Shown here in pieces: positions 18,101 through 27,162 of a stretch of DNA of 64,000 bases. Made by a program: the position numbers and the translations under genes. The notes beneath the pieces were generated by a model, which was given only the letters and a program-made list of their open reading frames with translations, ran no database searches and was not told the DNA's origin. Each line of letters opens with the position of its first letter. Position 1 is the stretch's first letter. Source of the stretch: an uncultured Candidatus Binatia bacterium (GTDB lineage: Bacteria > Desulfobacterota > Binatia > UBA9968 > JAJDTQ01); assembly GCA_958295985.1 (NCBI GenBank), contig OY282432.1, positions 372,001 to 436,000 of the forward strand, given 5' to 3'.

Positions 18101-18244
18101 GCGTCCCGGGGGCCGGTAGAAGTACATGGCCGGGCGCCGGCCCGCACGCCGTTCCGGCGGATCGTGCTCCGTGATCCACCAGTGCTCCTTCGGCTCCTCG
18201 AACGGGGAGTTGAGGATCGGCTCGGGCACCTCGTGCGCGTTCAT
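15104..18244 (-). CDS. res: Type III restriction-like Res subunit (SF2 helicase-nuclease)
   Basis: A 1046-residue DEAD/DEAH translocase with a C-terminal nuclease, matching type III Res subunits. Walker A is ATGTGKTT (residues 159-166), and a DEAH box (NDEAHHAYR) follows in RecA domain 1. Domain 2 contains [22 protein letters not shown] and QVVGRGLRR. The C terminus has the PD-(D/E)XK endonuclease signature with PD968-969 and ETK985-987 (YVILETKG). The gene overlaps the upstream ATPase gene by four bases and is third in the operon. Together with Mod it should recognise unmodified sites and cleave DNA. The ATPase gene between mod and res is unusual for classical type III systems. Confidence 0.9.
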   Translation of the reverse strand: [1046 protein letters not shown]

Positions 18245-19890
18245 GGCTCGACTCCGAAGGCGCGGCAGATCGCATCGAGCTTTTCCACCACCTCGGGGTG
18301 GATCTCCTCGGGGAGCATCAACGCAGCGATCTCGTGGTAGCGGGTGTAAGGCAGGCCGTGGAGTCCGGCTGCTTCCAGCAGTGGAGGGATAAGCCGCGTA
18401 CGGGCCTTGGCTTCGATCAGGTATTCGTGGTCGGCGAGCGGCGCCTTCACCACGTCCGGAGGGAACGCTCCGCGCCAGCAGGCGAGCATGTCCTCGACGT
18501 GCACCGCGGCAGAATCGGTTCCGACTACCGCCTCGACGAAACGGGCGAGCGCATCCGGGTGGACAAGATAGCTCTCGATCTCGTAGCGCCGCCAGCGGAG
18601 CCGCTGCAAACCGACACCCGTGATCTCCGTGTCCGGGACGGGCGGTCGTGCGTCCCCGTCGCTAAGCTCAAGGCCGCGAAGCCCCTCGCGCACGAGCTGC
18701 AACGCCTCGAAATGATTACGCGCCCTGATCCCCCGACGTCCCTCCTGCGCCTGGAAAACCAGCGGCTTCCACATTAGTTCGGTGTTGAGCAGGCCCGCAG
18801 CCTGGTGTTCGAGGATCGCTGCCCAAGCGCGCAGGATGTTGATGTCCGTGTAGTCCTCGACGTAGAGGATGCCGCGCACTTCCATCGCCTGCATGACGTC
18901 CGCATTGCTCAACACGCGTAGCGAGGTAATGAGCCGGCTGCGCTCCTCGTTGTCGGCGACCATCCGGGGCTTATCGAGCATGACGCACAACTCGCGAGGT
19001 TCCACCGCGTTGATGACCACTTCGGAGTGCGTCGCGACGATGAGTTGCGATCTCTGCCGAGCGGCTACGGTCCGCAACTCGTGATAGATGGCGTCCTGGA
19101 GGATGACGTGCAGATGCGCATCCGGCTCGTCCAGGAGCAGTACGGCACCCTCCCGCGTGTGGAGGAACGTAAGCAGCATCAACACCTGCTGGAATCCGCT
19201 GCCTGCGCTGGCAATGTCCAGCAATGGGCCCCCTTCGCTCATCATGTACTCGGCGCGGATATACGGGCTGTCGGCGTCCGGGGGCAACAGTTGATAGCCG
19301 AACAATCTTGCGATCGAGTTCTGAAGAGCGTCCCAGGCGGCCTCGTCACGACTCGCGATAACCAGCAGATTACGCAATACTTCGCCGGGGCGGCCGAGGC
19401 CGAGAATATGCTCTACCGCCACGGGTTGAAGCAGCCGTTCATTCGTCTCCAGTCCGGTCATCGAAGGCACGTACACCGCCGGAAGATCGGTCCCCCGCAG
19501 TGCATCCGCCGGTACGTCCGACCTAGGCCGGACGTAGATCTGCTCGGTGCTGTCGGAGATGAACTCCATTGTCACCGACCAGCCCGCACCGTGCCGGAGC
19601 TCGATCTCGATCTGCCCCCAATACCTTCGATCCATCCAGAGGAGATCGAAGTTTCGTAACGGGACCGCCCAAAACGCCTGTCTGGCGATCGGCGCCCGGG
19701 TGTATCCCTGCCGTGGATTGAAGTCGTTGAGCTCCCGCCACCGCCGTAGAGCCAGCGACCATGACGCGATGGCCTGGAGCACCGTGGTCTTGCCGGTGTT
19801 GTTGGGGCCGGCAAGCACCACGTGGCCCGGCAGGCTGAACTCCACCTCATCGAAGCGCTTGAAACCGCGGATGCGGACCGTGTGGATCAC
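18241..19890 (-). CDS. OLD-like AAA ATPase with TOPRIM-like C terminus, within type III R-M operon
   Basis: A 549-residue ABC/SMC-type ATPase: Walker A GPNNTGKTT (residues 28-36), signature-like SAGSGFQQVLML, Walker B AVLLLDEPDAHLH, then a switch His in VATHSEVV. A segment past residue 330 (GILYVEDYTDINIL) resembles the acidic start of a TOPRIM domain as in OLD nucleases, although later TOPRIM aspartates are less obvious. It overlaps both mod and res by four bases, so all three are translationally coupled and must work together. It may regulate cleavage or add a second nuclease activity. The function is inferred from fold and context only. Confidence 0.8.
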   Translation of the reverse strand: MIHTVRIRGFKRFDEVEFSLPGHVVLAGPNNTGKTTVLQAIASWSLALRRWRELNDFNPRQGYTRAPIARQAFWAVPLRNFDLLWMDRRYWGQIEIELRHGAGWSVTMEFISDSTEQIYVRPRSDVPADALRGTDLPAVYVPSMTGLETNERLLQPVAVEHILGLGRPGEVLRNLLVIASRDEAAWDALQNSIARLFGYQLLPPDADSPYIRAEYMMSEGGPLLDIASAGSGFQQVLMLLTFLHTREGAVLLLDEPDAHLHVILQDAIYHELRTVAARQRSQLIVATHSEVVINAVEPRELCVMLDKPRMVADNEERSRLITSLRVLSNADVMQAMEVRGILYVEDYTDINILRAWAAILEHQAAGLLNTELMWKPLVFQAQEGRRGIRARNHFEALQLVREGLRGLELSDGDARPPVPDTEITGVGLQRLRWRRYEIESYLVHPDALARFVEAVVGTDSAAVHVEDMLACWRGAFPPDVVKAPLADHEYLIEAKARTRLIPPLLEAAGLHGLPYTRYHEIAALMLPEEIHPEVVEKLDAICRAFGVEP

Positions 19891-22451
19891 GCATCCCCCT
19901 CCGCTTCCGAGAGGGGCTTGACCACCAGCAGCTCGTTTCCCCGGTCATCGACGACCTTCACCGCGACCTGCCCGCGCTCCCCCGCCTGAAAAGGCGCGCT
20001 GACGGTTCCCGAAAGGTGCGCCCATACGCTGTCCTCGAACTCGCCTCGGAGGGATCGCTTGAGGCCCTCCCAAGCGGAAGTTCGCGGGAAGAACGCCTGG
20101 CAGACGTGGAAGCAAAGTCCATTGTAGTCCGTATCGAGGAACCAGGCCGGGACGTCGTTCCCCTCCCGGTGGTCGGAGTCCATCGCCACCGGGTCGAACA
20201 CGTCGAAGCCGAGCAGCTCGACCTGGTAGCTCCGCGCCGACGATGCCGCCGTCCCATCCGTTCCCGCACGCATGATCCGCACATCCGGCAGCCCGCATAC
20301 CGAGAAGATCTGGCTCGACCGCAAGTTCTTGAGCAGGTCTCCCATCACCAGATCCATGCTCGCCTGCACGTAGGTCGCAGGCACCCCCACCGCCTGTTCG
20401 CAGTCTTCGATCAGGCGTCTGGCGTTGGGCTGGATGGCGAAGCCTACGACGTAGAGATGGCCGTAGCCCTTGGCGTGGGCCTCGCGCGCCGCCTCGAACA
20501 CCAGGGCCTCCGAGACGGCGCCGTTCTCTGGACCGAAGACGATGGCGACCGCCTGCTCTCCCTCGCCTGCAATGACCGCCTCCGCGGACAGGCTCAGGGT
20601 CCGCGCAGGCGGGCGCACCTTGGCGAAGCTGACCGAACGGCCGCCTCCGAGACGCAGAACCGGCGAATGCCGCAGCAACTCGATCATGCGATCGACGTGG
20701 CGGGAGGCGACAGAGTCCTCCTCGCCGTCACCCTCCCAGTCCACCGGGGCCGGAATGGTAGCCTCCACGCAGAAGGGGCCGCTCACCCGGGTGACGCTCC
20801 CGTCCGTTTCCGGCCGGTCCACCAGCACCTCCTCCTTCGCCGGCTCATCGTTGGCGATGGATTCCAGGGTGACATGGGGCACGATGCCGCCGGTCTCCTC
20901 GCCTCTCCGGTTCTGCCGGCGCCGGTACTCGAAGCCGCCGGCGGGTCCGCGCTCCGCTTCCTTGAGGCGGTAGAAGTCGAAGGTGCTCGTTAGCAGCCGC
21001 TGCCGCGCGAGCGCGAGCGGCACCCGGGAGGTGTCGGCGGTGATCCACCGCCGCCCCCACTTCTCCGCGCACCAGGCGGTGTTCCCGGAGCCGCAGGTGG
21101 GGTCGAAGACGAGGTCGCCCGGATCGGTGGTCATCAGGAGACAGCGCTCGACGACCTTGGGGTTGGTCTGGACGACGTAGATCTTCTCGTCCGTGAAGCT
21201 GCCGGTCAGGGTGTCGGTCCAGAGGTTCCCCCGCTCCTTGTAGGGGAAGTCCGAGGCGAAACGCCGGTACTGGATGCTGTTGGCCGCGACGTGGATCCGC
21301 CCCGCGGCGGCGAGACGTTCGAGCCCTGCCGGGTAGTTGGGCTTCCAGTGCGAATTGGCGCCCGGCTCGTAGGCCCTGCCCTCGAACTCGAAGGGCTGCG
21401 GCTCGCGGGACGCGCCCTGGCCCTGCAAGTCGCCGGGCTTGTAGAGCCGGGCATCTTCGGGGAGCGGCGCTTCCCCGCGTTTCTCCGCCGCGCTCACCCC
21501 CCGATAGCTGCCGTCCGGGAGCAGCACCCATCGCGCGTTGCCCTCGCCGAGGGCCACGGGTTGGTCCTCGAACAGCTTCCGCACCTTCAACCGTTCCGGG
21601 TCGCGCGCGTACCACAGCAGGAAATCGCCGAGTGTCGCGAGTGTTTTGGTCGAGAACCCCGAGGTGGTCTGGAAGCTGATCTGCGAGACGAAACACTCCG
21701 GCCCGAACACCTCGTCCATCACCTCGCGCACGTGGTGCAGGTTGGTGTCGGACATCTGCACGAAGATGCTCCCCGAAGGGTGGAGCAACTCCCGCGCGAG
21801 CAGCAGCCGGTCCCGCAGGTAGGTCAGGAAGGAATGGATCCCCAGCACCCAGGTGTCCCGGTACGCCTGCACCATCTCCGGCTCGCGGACCATGTGTTCG
21901 TCGTCGCCGTGGGTCACGTCGCGCTTGCGCACGAAGGGTTGGAAATTCGAGCCGAACTTAACCGCGTAGGGCGGATCCATGTAGATGGTTTGTACCTGAC
22001 CGCCGAGGCCCTCGTATCCGATGAGGGAGTTCATCACCACCAGGGAATCGCCGAGGATCAGCCGGTTCACCCACCCGTTCTGGTGCTCGTATGCCTTGAG
22101 CAGCCGGTCGCGGATGGGGAGGTCGCTCTCCCCGAAGAGATCGAACATGTCCACTTGGCGGTCGCGGGTGTGCCCCTTCAGGGTTTCGAGGACCGCGGCG
22201 GTGGACAGCCGCTCGTGCACGAACAGGGGCAGCGTGGGCACGTCGAAGGAGAGGCGCTCAGCCTTTCCGGCCCAGTCGAGCGCCGGAGAAAGCGAGGAAT
22301 CGTATCCGTAGGTTGCCGGCGGCTTCTTCTTGCGGAACTGCGCCTGCATGCCGACGTCGGGCCGGAGCAGCGCGCTCGCCTCGGGGTGGGCGTAGCTGCC
22401 GGCGCTCCGTCCCTGTCCGGCCCGGCTCGTCCTCTTCTTCTTGGCTGGCAT
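19887..22451 (-). CDS. mod: Type III-like Mod, N6-adenine DNA methyltransferase (beta class)
   Basis: An 854-residue site-specific adenine methyltransferase. The catalytic motif DPPY (MDPPYA) occurs near residue 160, before the SAM-binding FDPTCGSGNTAW, which is the beta-class order. A central insertion of about 150 residues is the likely target-recognition part, and a long C-terminal region (beyond about 550) has no motif I recognise. ATG at 22451 (MPAKKKR) is preferred because AGGAG lies eleven bases upstream; an in-frame GTG at 22472 would add seven residues. It is the first gene of the coupled mod-ATPase-res unit and protects host sites by methylation. Confidence 0.88.
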   Translation of the reverse strand: MPAKKKRTSRAGQGRSAGSYAHPEASALLRPDVGMQAQFRKKKPPATYGYDSSLSPALDWAGKAERLSFDVPTLPLFVHERLSTAAVLETLKGHTRDRQVDMFDLFGESDLPIRDRLLKAYEHQNGWVNRLILGDSLVVMNSLIGYEGLGGQVQTIYMDPPYAVKFGSNFQPFVRKRDVTHGDDEHMVREPEMVQAYRDTWVLGIHSFLTYLRDRLLLARELLHPSGSIFVQMSDTNLHHVREVMDEVFGPECFVSQISFQTTSGFSTKTLATLGDFLLWYARDPERLKVRKLFEDQPVALGEGNARWVLLPDGSYRGVSAAEKRGEAPLPEDARLYKPGDLQGQGASREPQPFEFEGRAYEPGANSHWKPNYPAGLERLAAAGRIHVAANSIQYRRFASDFPYKERGNLWTDTLTGSFTDEKIYVVQTNPKVVERCLLMTTDPGDLVFDPTCGSGNTAWCAEKWGRRWITADTSRVPLALARQRLLTSTFDFYRLKEAERGPAGGFEYRRRQNRRGEETGGIVPHVTLESIANDEPAKEEVLVDRPETDGSVTRVSGPFCVEATIPAPVDWEGDGEEDSVASRHVDRMIELLRHSPVLRLGGGRSVSFAKVRPPARTLSLSAEAVIAGEGEQAVAIVFGPENGAVSEALVFEAAREAHAKGYGHLYVVGFAIQPNARRLIEDCEQAVGVPATYVQASMDLVMGDLLKNLRSSQIFSVCGLPDVRIMRAGTDGTAASSARSYQVELLGFDVFDPVAMDSDHREGNDVPAWFLDTDYNGLCFHVCQAFFPRTSAWEGLKRSLRGEFEDSVWAHLSGTVSAPFQAGERGQVAVKVVDDRGNELLVVKPLSEAEGDA

Positions 22452-22553
22452 CGGTTGCGTCGCTCCTGTCACACTTGGCTACGCCATCGTTGTCTGTCCT
22501 CGACCCGAGCGGTCATTGACGACCGATCCGGTCATCGGCGAAAACGGGCCGCC

Positions 22554-25500
22554 TCAGTTCCCCCCATGAACCGGCGTGGTCTGGGGATCGGTGAGGTCGA
22601 GGCCGATTACTGCAATGCGAACGTCATGCGCTCTTTCCGTCTCAATGTCTCGTGCTTCGTCCTTCAGCAATTCGACCACCTGTGAGAACGTCCGTTTCTT
22701 TCTGCTTCCTTGGGGAACCTTGTGAAACCAATACTGCTTTCTCCCATGGTAGGTCAGCAGCAGACAACCGGCCTTGCAGGTTGAGTCACGCAAGTATTGG
22801 CCCAAGAGTTGTTGGCGAAGCGCTCGCCGGAGATCGGCCAACGTCCAGCCGTTATCTGCAATCTTCACTTCGATGACAGCCCTCTGATCGCCACCGACGG
22901 TGGCGAGCCGGATGTCCGGATGCTTGCCATCGGCGACCTCTCCTTCGCGCGTCACTCTGTAGGCGCCCTTCGCTCTCTCGAAGAGTCGATTGGCAAGGGT
23001 GCGCTGCATCTCCGATTCTTTCTCAATGCTTCGAACCGTCCGTCGATCCGTGAAATCGGAATGGTTCAGGTCATAGTCGAGGTCCTCCAATCGGTCCACC
23101 ATGACCGTAAACAGGCCGTCCCTGTCGGCGGGCGGAGCTTCGACGCGCTTTTCGAGGGCGCAAACCTGCTCGGGGGTAAAGGCGGGAAACTCGGCGTCGG
23201 CCGCCGCTCGTTGCCGGGCACGGAACCTTAGCCAGTCGGCCATATTCGCAAAGTCCTCCTCGTCCGCAAGGGCCATGGTGACCCGGTGAGCCTCGGGTCC
23301 GGGGGTGTCGAGCAGTCTGGAAAGCAAACTGTTACGAGCGCTTTCGGCGCGGTCTCGCGTGTTCGGGGAATAGACTCCTTCGTGAACCATGTCCTCCTCC
23401 GGGCGAACGAAGGTATATGCGCACCGGACAAGTCCTCCGAGGAGGCCGGCGCGTTGATCCGGATCGTCGACCTCCGAGACAATGAGGTTTCGGTCGCCAA
23501 AGAGGTTGGCGAACATCTCGATCGCCTCCTTGCAAGTGCCCGGATCCCTACTGTCTGCCAGCTTCCCGACCAGCGTCTGCATTCCGCGCACCGCGTCGAA
23601 CCGGAACAGGCCCCTGAGCCAGGAAATCGCTACCGCGCCGACCGGGTCGGCTTCGTAGCGAATGGAGCAGATCCGGGCGATTTCCTCCCGATCCGCCCCG
23701 CAGGTCGTCTCGCCCAGGATCTGTAATACTTGCTCGAGATGGCGTGCCCAACTCGGCTCGGTCTCGTCCGTAAAGGTGTCAGGCCAGGACTTCAGTCCGG
23801 CAAGCAGGCGAGGGATGAGAAGCTGCTTGAGCTTGCCCTCCGCAGCAGTCAGGTGTTGAAGGGTCGGTAGATAGCCATAATCGCCGCCGACGCTCAGTTC
23901 GGCGCTTACTTCACCACCTATCACCTTGTCCACTTCCCGAGGATGCGATTCTACGAGGTCGGCGATGAACGGTGCGAAGCCTCCCAACTCGATGGTCGCG
24001 TAGGCCGCCGCGGTCCTGGCTTCGGCGGGCGACAGCGAAGCCGTCCACCCCGGTGTCGAGGCTTCAGCCGAGACGCTTGAAAGTCCAAGAATCCATTTGC
24101 GGGGAGTGCTGTTCCGTTCGCTAGCGGGCCGTGCAGACCAGAGTATCGGCCGGATAGTACGCCAGAGATCCCGAAACGCCCGTTCCGCACGGTCGGCGAT
24201 GTCTGGACCGAAGGCATCTATCAGCGCGTTCTTGTCCCAAGCGTTGAAGCGATTCCGGTGTTGCTGCTTCTCTTTCAGCCATGAGAACAGTTTATGCACT
24301 GTCGCTGTCTGTTCCTCCTCTGAGAAAGCATCGTCAGGATCAGCGAGTAACGCCGCGCGCCATTGCTCCCAGTCTTCCAAGCGTTGCGCCTTACGGATCT
24401 CTCCAGCTCTATGGTTGCGCTCTAACCTCTTGATTGCTTCGCTTGACTTCGACGGCGCCGTGTACTCTTCCAGCATCCGGCCCAACTCCGTGTCCCCCTT
24501 CAAAGCTGTGCGGATGGCGTCCAACTCCGAAGCGACCGGCCCTCGCTGACGCCGGTCCCGGGTCAAGGCATGAAGCGCAACCGCACGTCGTTCCGGCCGG
24601 CTTTCGTCTGCGAGCGCCGCCAGAAGCCAGGATCGATCCGCTTCGTCGAGAGGAGCTATAAGGCTGTCTTCTTCCACCTGATATAAACGGAACCAAGCAT
24701 CGTCAGCCGGAACGATCTCGTCCATTAACGCCAGTTCAGCCCAAAAAGCGAGGTTTCGTAGTCCTGGCTTATCACGAAACCGATCCCGGAGCCTGCCCAC
24801 TGGTTCACGTGCACGGTAGTTGTCGCCACTGAACCGGGAAGCGATCACGCTGGCCCGGATCAAGCGGTCATGGAGACCGTCCGAAGCTTCGGACAACTGC
24901 CGATGGCACAGCGTCGCCAGCGCCGGCGCGAGGTAACCGAACTTGCTGCGAATGTTGTAGGATTCTTGTGTGGACTCTCGACCTCGCCACACGAGATCCG
25001 CCAATTGGTCGCGCAACGCGACCGCCGCTTCTGATCGCGGCTCAATGGTCTCCGCTATCTCTGGCGATACGTACTTGAAACTGAGGACACTGCCCGTTGG
25101 CTCGTGCGTTCGCTCCATCAGCTTGATCAGTTTGCATGCCGTGATGATCTCTGGAAACAGATCCTTTGCGACGCCATACACGATTCTATCAGGCCAGGAT
25201 TCTGGTTGATCCAACATGGAAGTCGCAATTTCGCGGACGCTGGCATTGCATCCGCAAGCAAGCAGGGCACGGATTGCCATGGCGCGAAGATCGGGATCCC
25301 AGCCGGCGTCGTGCGCCGCGTTGTAGACCAGATCTCCACAGTCCTTGACTGGCCCCAGCCGGATCAGCGCGACCAGCAACTCGCGGACCTCGTCGTTGGT
25401 CGGTCCGCTACCCCAACACTCCCGTATTACCGATGCGAGATCCGGATGTGCGAGCTTGCCAACTTCGGCGATTGGAACGTCCAGGCCGCGCCAACTTCCT

Positions 25501-26831
25501 CCACCGTACTTGGCCACGAACTCTCCAACGAGAACTCTTTGCGCGGTGATGTCGAGCGTCTCGGGATCGCCCAGCGAGAGAAGCGCCTCCGGTTCACGCT
25601 TGGTCACCTCCTTGCAGACGGCGTCATCCCACAGCGCGAGCCATGCGGCGATGGCGCGCATCGAGGGGAACACGACTTCAACGCCGTAGCGCTCCGCGAA
25701 CAGCAGGCGAAACAACGCCTTCGTGGACATTCCTCTATCGCGCAGCGCCTTCAATCTCCGGGCGGCCAGGTACTCCTGAACCGACCGGTGATGAAAGTGC
25801 ACACGCCCGTAGGTAGCAGGGTCGAAAAGGGCGCGTCGAAGCAATGCCTGCCGTTTCGCCTCGGTCCAGTCGGGAAGGATCTCTGCGGGTTCGAGGACGC
25901 CATCCGAGCGGAGGGTGTCCAGCGCCTGTTCCGGTGATCGGATGGTGAGTTTACGGGTAAGGGCCAAGGCGAGGGCCAGGCGCTCTGCCCCAGCGCGGGC
26001 CTCGGTGTCGGAGAGGACGGCAAGACCGGGGCGACCAGGGTCGTCTCTCAACCTGGCCGTGACGTTTACCTCGTGCTGCTCTGTGCGGGAGCCGAGGCGC
26101 CGGGAGCCGGAGCACCCCGAACTCGTCCATGTGGCGATCAGATTGGCCAGGTCCAGGGGGCGACGGGCGAAGGTCCAGGCGTCTTGCCGGTCAACCTCTT
26201 CGAGAAACGCAATCGTGTCTTCCATACCTTGCTGCTCCGCGAAGAGCTTGATCTGCCCATCGCTCATCGGAAGCATGGCCACCGTTCGCACGGCTTCACG
26301 ACCCTTCTCCGGAGCCGGCAGCTTGTCCCGTACCGTGTTCAGGTCGCTGTTTGGACGCCAGTCACTCGGACGGCATGAGATGATGATGCGGGCACGGTGG
26401 AGGCGGCCGTCGATCGCCTTAGCCAGTCGGTGAAGCGCTCGGTCAAGCTTGCCCGCCGTGAGCTTCAATTCATCTACCGCGTCGAGGAAGAACCAAGCCG
26501 GCGCCTCACCGTCTGTCTTCCATGCCTCGAACCTCTTTTCCTCGTCCCTGGAGAGGGTGTTTTCAATGGGTTCGCTATCGAGAGATTCCAATGCCACGAA
26601 AAAGGCGAACTTGCCTGCCTTGAAGAGGCGCTCCGCCTGCTTGCGCATCTCCGTGGTCTTTCCGGCCCCGGCTCCTGCCAGAAGGACGATGCGATCGTGC
26701 CTCAACAGTTCCAGCCAGTCCATGCCCGGGCGAATCCCGACCTCGTCCCAATAGGCGAGGAACTCGATATCTTCGAGTTCCTTCTCCGTCAGTTCGTGAA
26801 ACCGCCGTTGGAGATCGATGAAGGTGTTCAT
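22554..26831 (-). CDS. STAND/NACHT-like NTPase with C-terminal PD-(D/E)XK nuclease
   Basis: A 1425-residue multidomain protein. A P-loop NTPase occupies about residues 40-300: Walker A GAGAGKTT (53-60), NACHT-like Walker B WFFLDAVDE (113-121) and sensor IISCRPSDW (150-158). A long helical, Leu/Ala/Arg-rich region of about 900 residues follows, as in STAND proteins that sense a ligand through repeats. The C terminus looks like a restriction endonuclease fold, with D1306 (HPDIRLA), E1321-V-K1323 (IEVK) and a Gln-rich helix (RQQLLGQYL). It sits 102 bases upstream of mod on the same strand. A defence role, activated by phage components with DNA cutting as output, is inferred. I know of no named system with exactly this order. 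Confidence 0.75.
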   Translation of the reverse strand: MNTFIDLQRRFHELTEKELEDIEFLAYWDEVGIRPGMDWLELLRHDRIVLLAGAGAGKTTEMRKQAERLFKAGKFAFFVALESLDSEPIENTLSRDEEKRFEAWKTDGEAPAWFFLDAVDELKLTAGKLDRALHRLAKAIDGRLHRARIIISCRPSDWRPNSDLNTVRDKLPAPEKGREAVRTVAMLPMSDGQIKLFAEQQGMEDTIAFLEEVDRQDAWTFARRPLDLANLIATWTSSGCSGSRRLGSRTEQHEVNVTARLRDDPGRPGLAVLSDTEARAGAERLALALALTRKLTIRSPEQALDTLRSDGVLEPAEILPDWTEAKRQALLRRALFDPATYGRVHFHHRSVQEYLAARRLKALRDRGMSTKALFRLLFAERYGVEVVFPSMRAIAAWLALWDDAVCKEVTKREPEALLSLGDPETLDITAQRVLVGEFVAKYGGGSWRGLDVPIAEVGKLAHPDLASVIRECWGSGPTNDEVRELLVALIRLGPVKDCGDLVYNAAHDAGWDPDLRAMAIRALLACGCNASVREIATSMLDQPESWPDRIVYGVAKDLFPEIITACKLIKLMERTHEPTGSVLSFKYVSPEIAETIEPRSEAAVALRDQLADLVWRGRESTQESYNIRSKFGYLAPALATLCHRQLSEASDGLHDRLIRASVIASRFSGDNYRAREPVGRLRDRFRDKPGLRNLAFWAELALMDEIVPADDAWFRLYQVEEDSLIAPLDEADRSWLLAALADESRPERRAVALHALTRDRRQRGPVASELDAIRTALKGDTELGRMLEEYTAPSKSSEAIKRLERNHRAGEIRKAQRLEDWEQWRAALLADPDDAFSEEEQTATVHKLFSWLKEKQQHRNRFNAWDKNALIDAFGPDIADRAERAFRDLWRTIRPILWSARPASERNSTPRKWILGLSSVSAEASTPGWTASLSPAEARTAAAYATIELGGFAPFIADLVESHPREVDKVIGGEVSAELSVGGDYGYLPTLQHLTAAEGKLKQLLIPRLLAGLKSWPDTFTDETEPSWARHLEQVLQILGETTCGADREEIARICSIRYEADPVGAVAISWLRGLFRFDAVRGMQTLVGKLADSRDPGTCKEAIEMFANLFGDRNLIVSEVDDPDQRAGLLGGLVRCAYTFVRPEEDMVHEGVYSPNTRDRAESARNSLLSRLLDTPGPEAHRVTMALADEEDFANMADWLRFRARQRAAADAEFPAFTPEQVCALEKRVEAPPADRDGLFTVMVDRLEDLDYDLNHSDFTDRRTVRSIEKESEMQRTLANRLFERAKGAYRVTREGEVADGKHPDIRLATVGGDQRAVIEVKIADNGWTLADLRRALRQQLLGQYLRDSTCKAGCLLLTYHGRKQYWFHKVPQGSRKKRTFSQVVELLKDEARDIETERAHDVRIAVIGLDLTDPQTTPVHGGN

Positions 26832-26943
26832 TTTCGACGCGCTTGATGGCTCGTGCGCATGTCGTGTCCCTGATGGACCATGGACATGAGTGGCCGGGTA
26901 ATCGTGCTACTCCAGATAGTGCTCCATAGGTGAGGTTCGTCAA

Positions 26944-27042
26944 GTGCGGGAGATCATCGCCCGTTACGTGCCCGAGGGCGTGAGCCCGACGGACGAACTC
27001 GTCCGGGAACGCCGTCGCGAAGCGGTCTCCCTTTCCCTGTAG
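26944..27042 (+). pseudogene. C-terminal remnant of AbrB-like antitoxin (probable)
   Basis: An in-frame stretch ending at TAG (27040-27042) encodes VREIIARYVPEGVSP followed by TDELVRERRREA, which resembles the tail of AbrB/SpoVT-type antitoxins of type II toxin-antitoxin pairs. The frame is closed by TAG at 26917 and there is no DNA-binding domain upstream or toxin downstream. Nothing else is recognised between the STAND gene start (26831) and the DMT gene (27163). It is interpreted as debris at the border of the defence island. Confidence 0.35.
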
Positions 27043-27162
27043 AGATATGGCAATTATTCTATCCCAGGTGGTGCTCCAGGGGTAGCGGCTCGATGCGCAT
27101 GGGCCGGAGCCTCTGATGACCGGGCCATGCTTCCCGGGGCGGCGCCTTCGACAACGACACCC

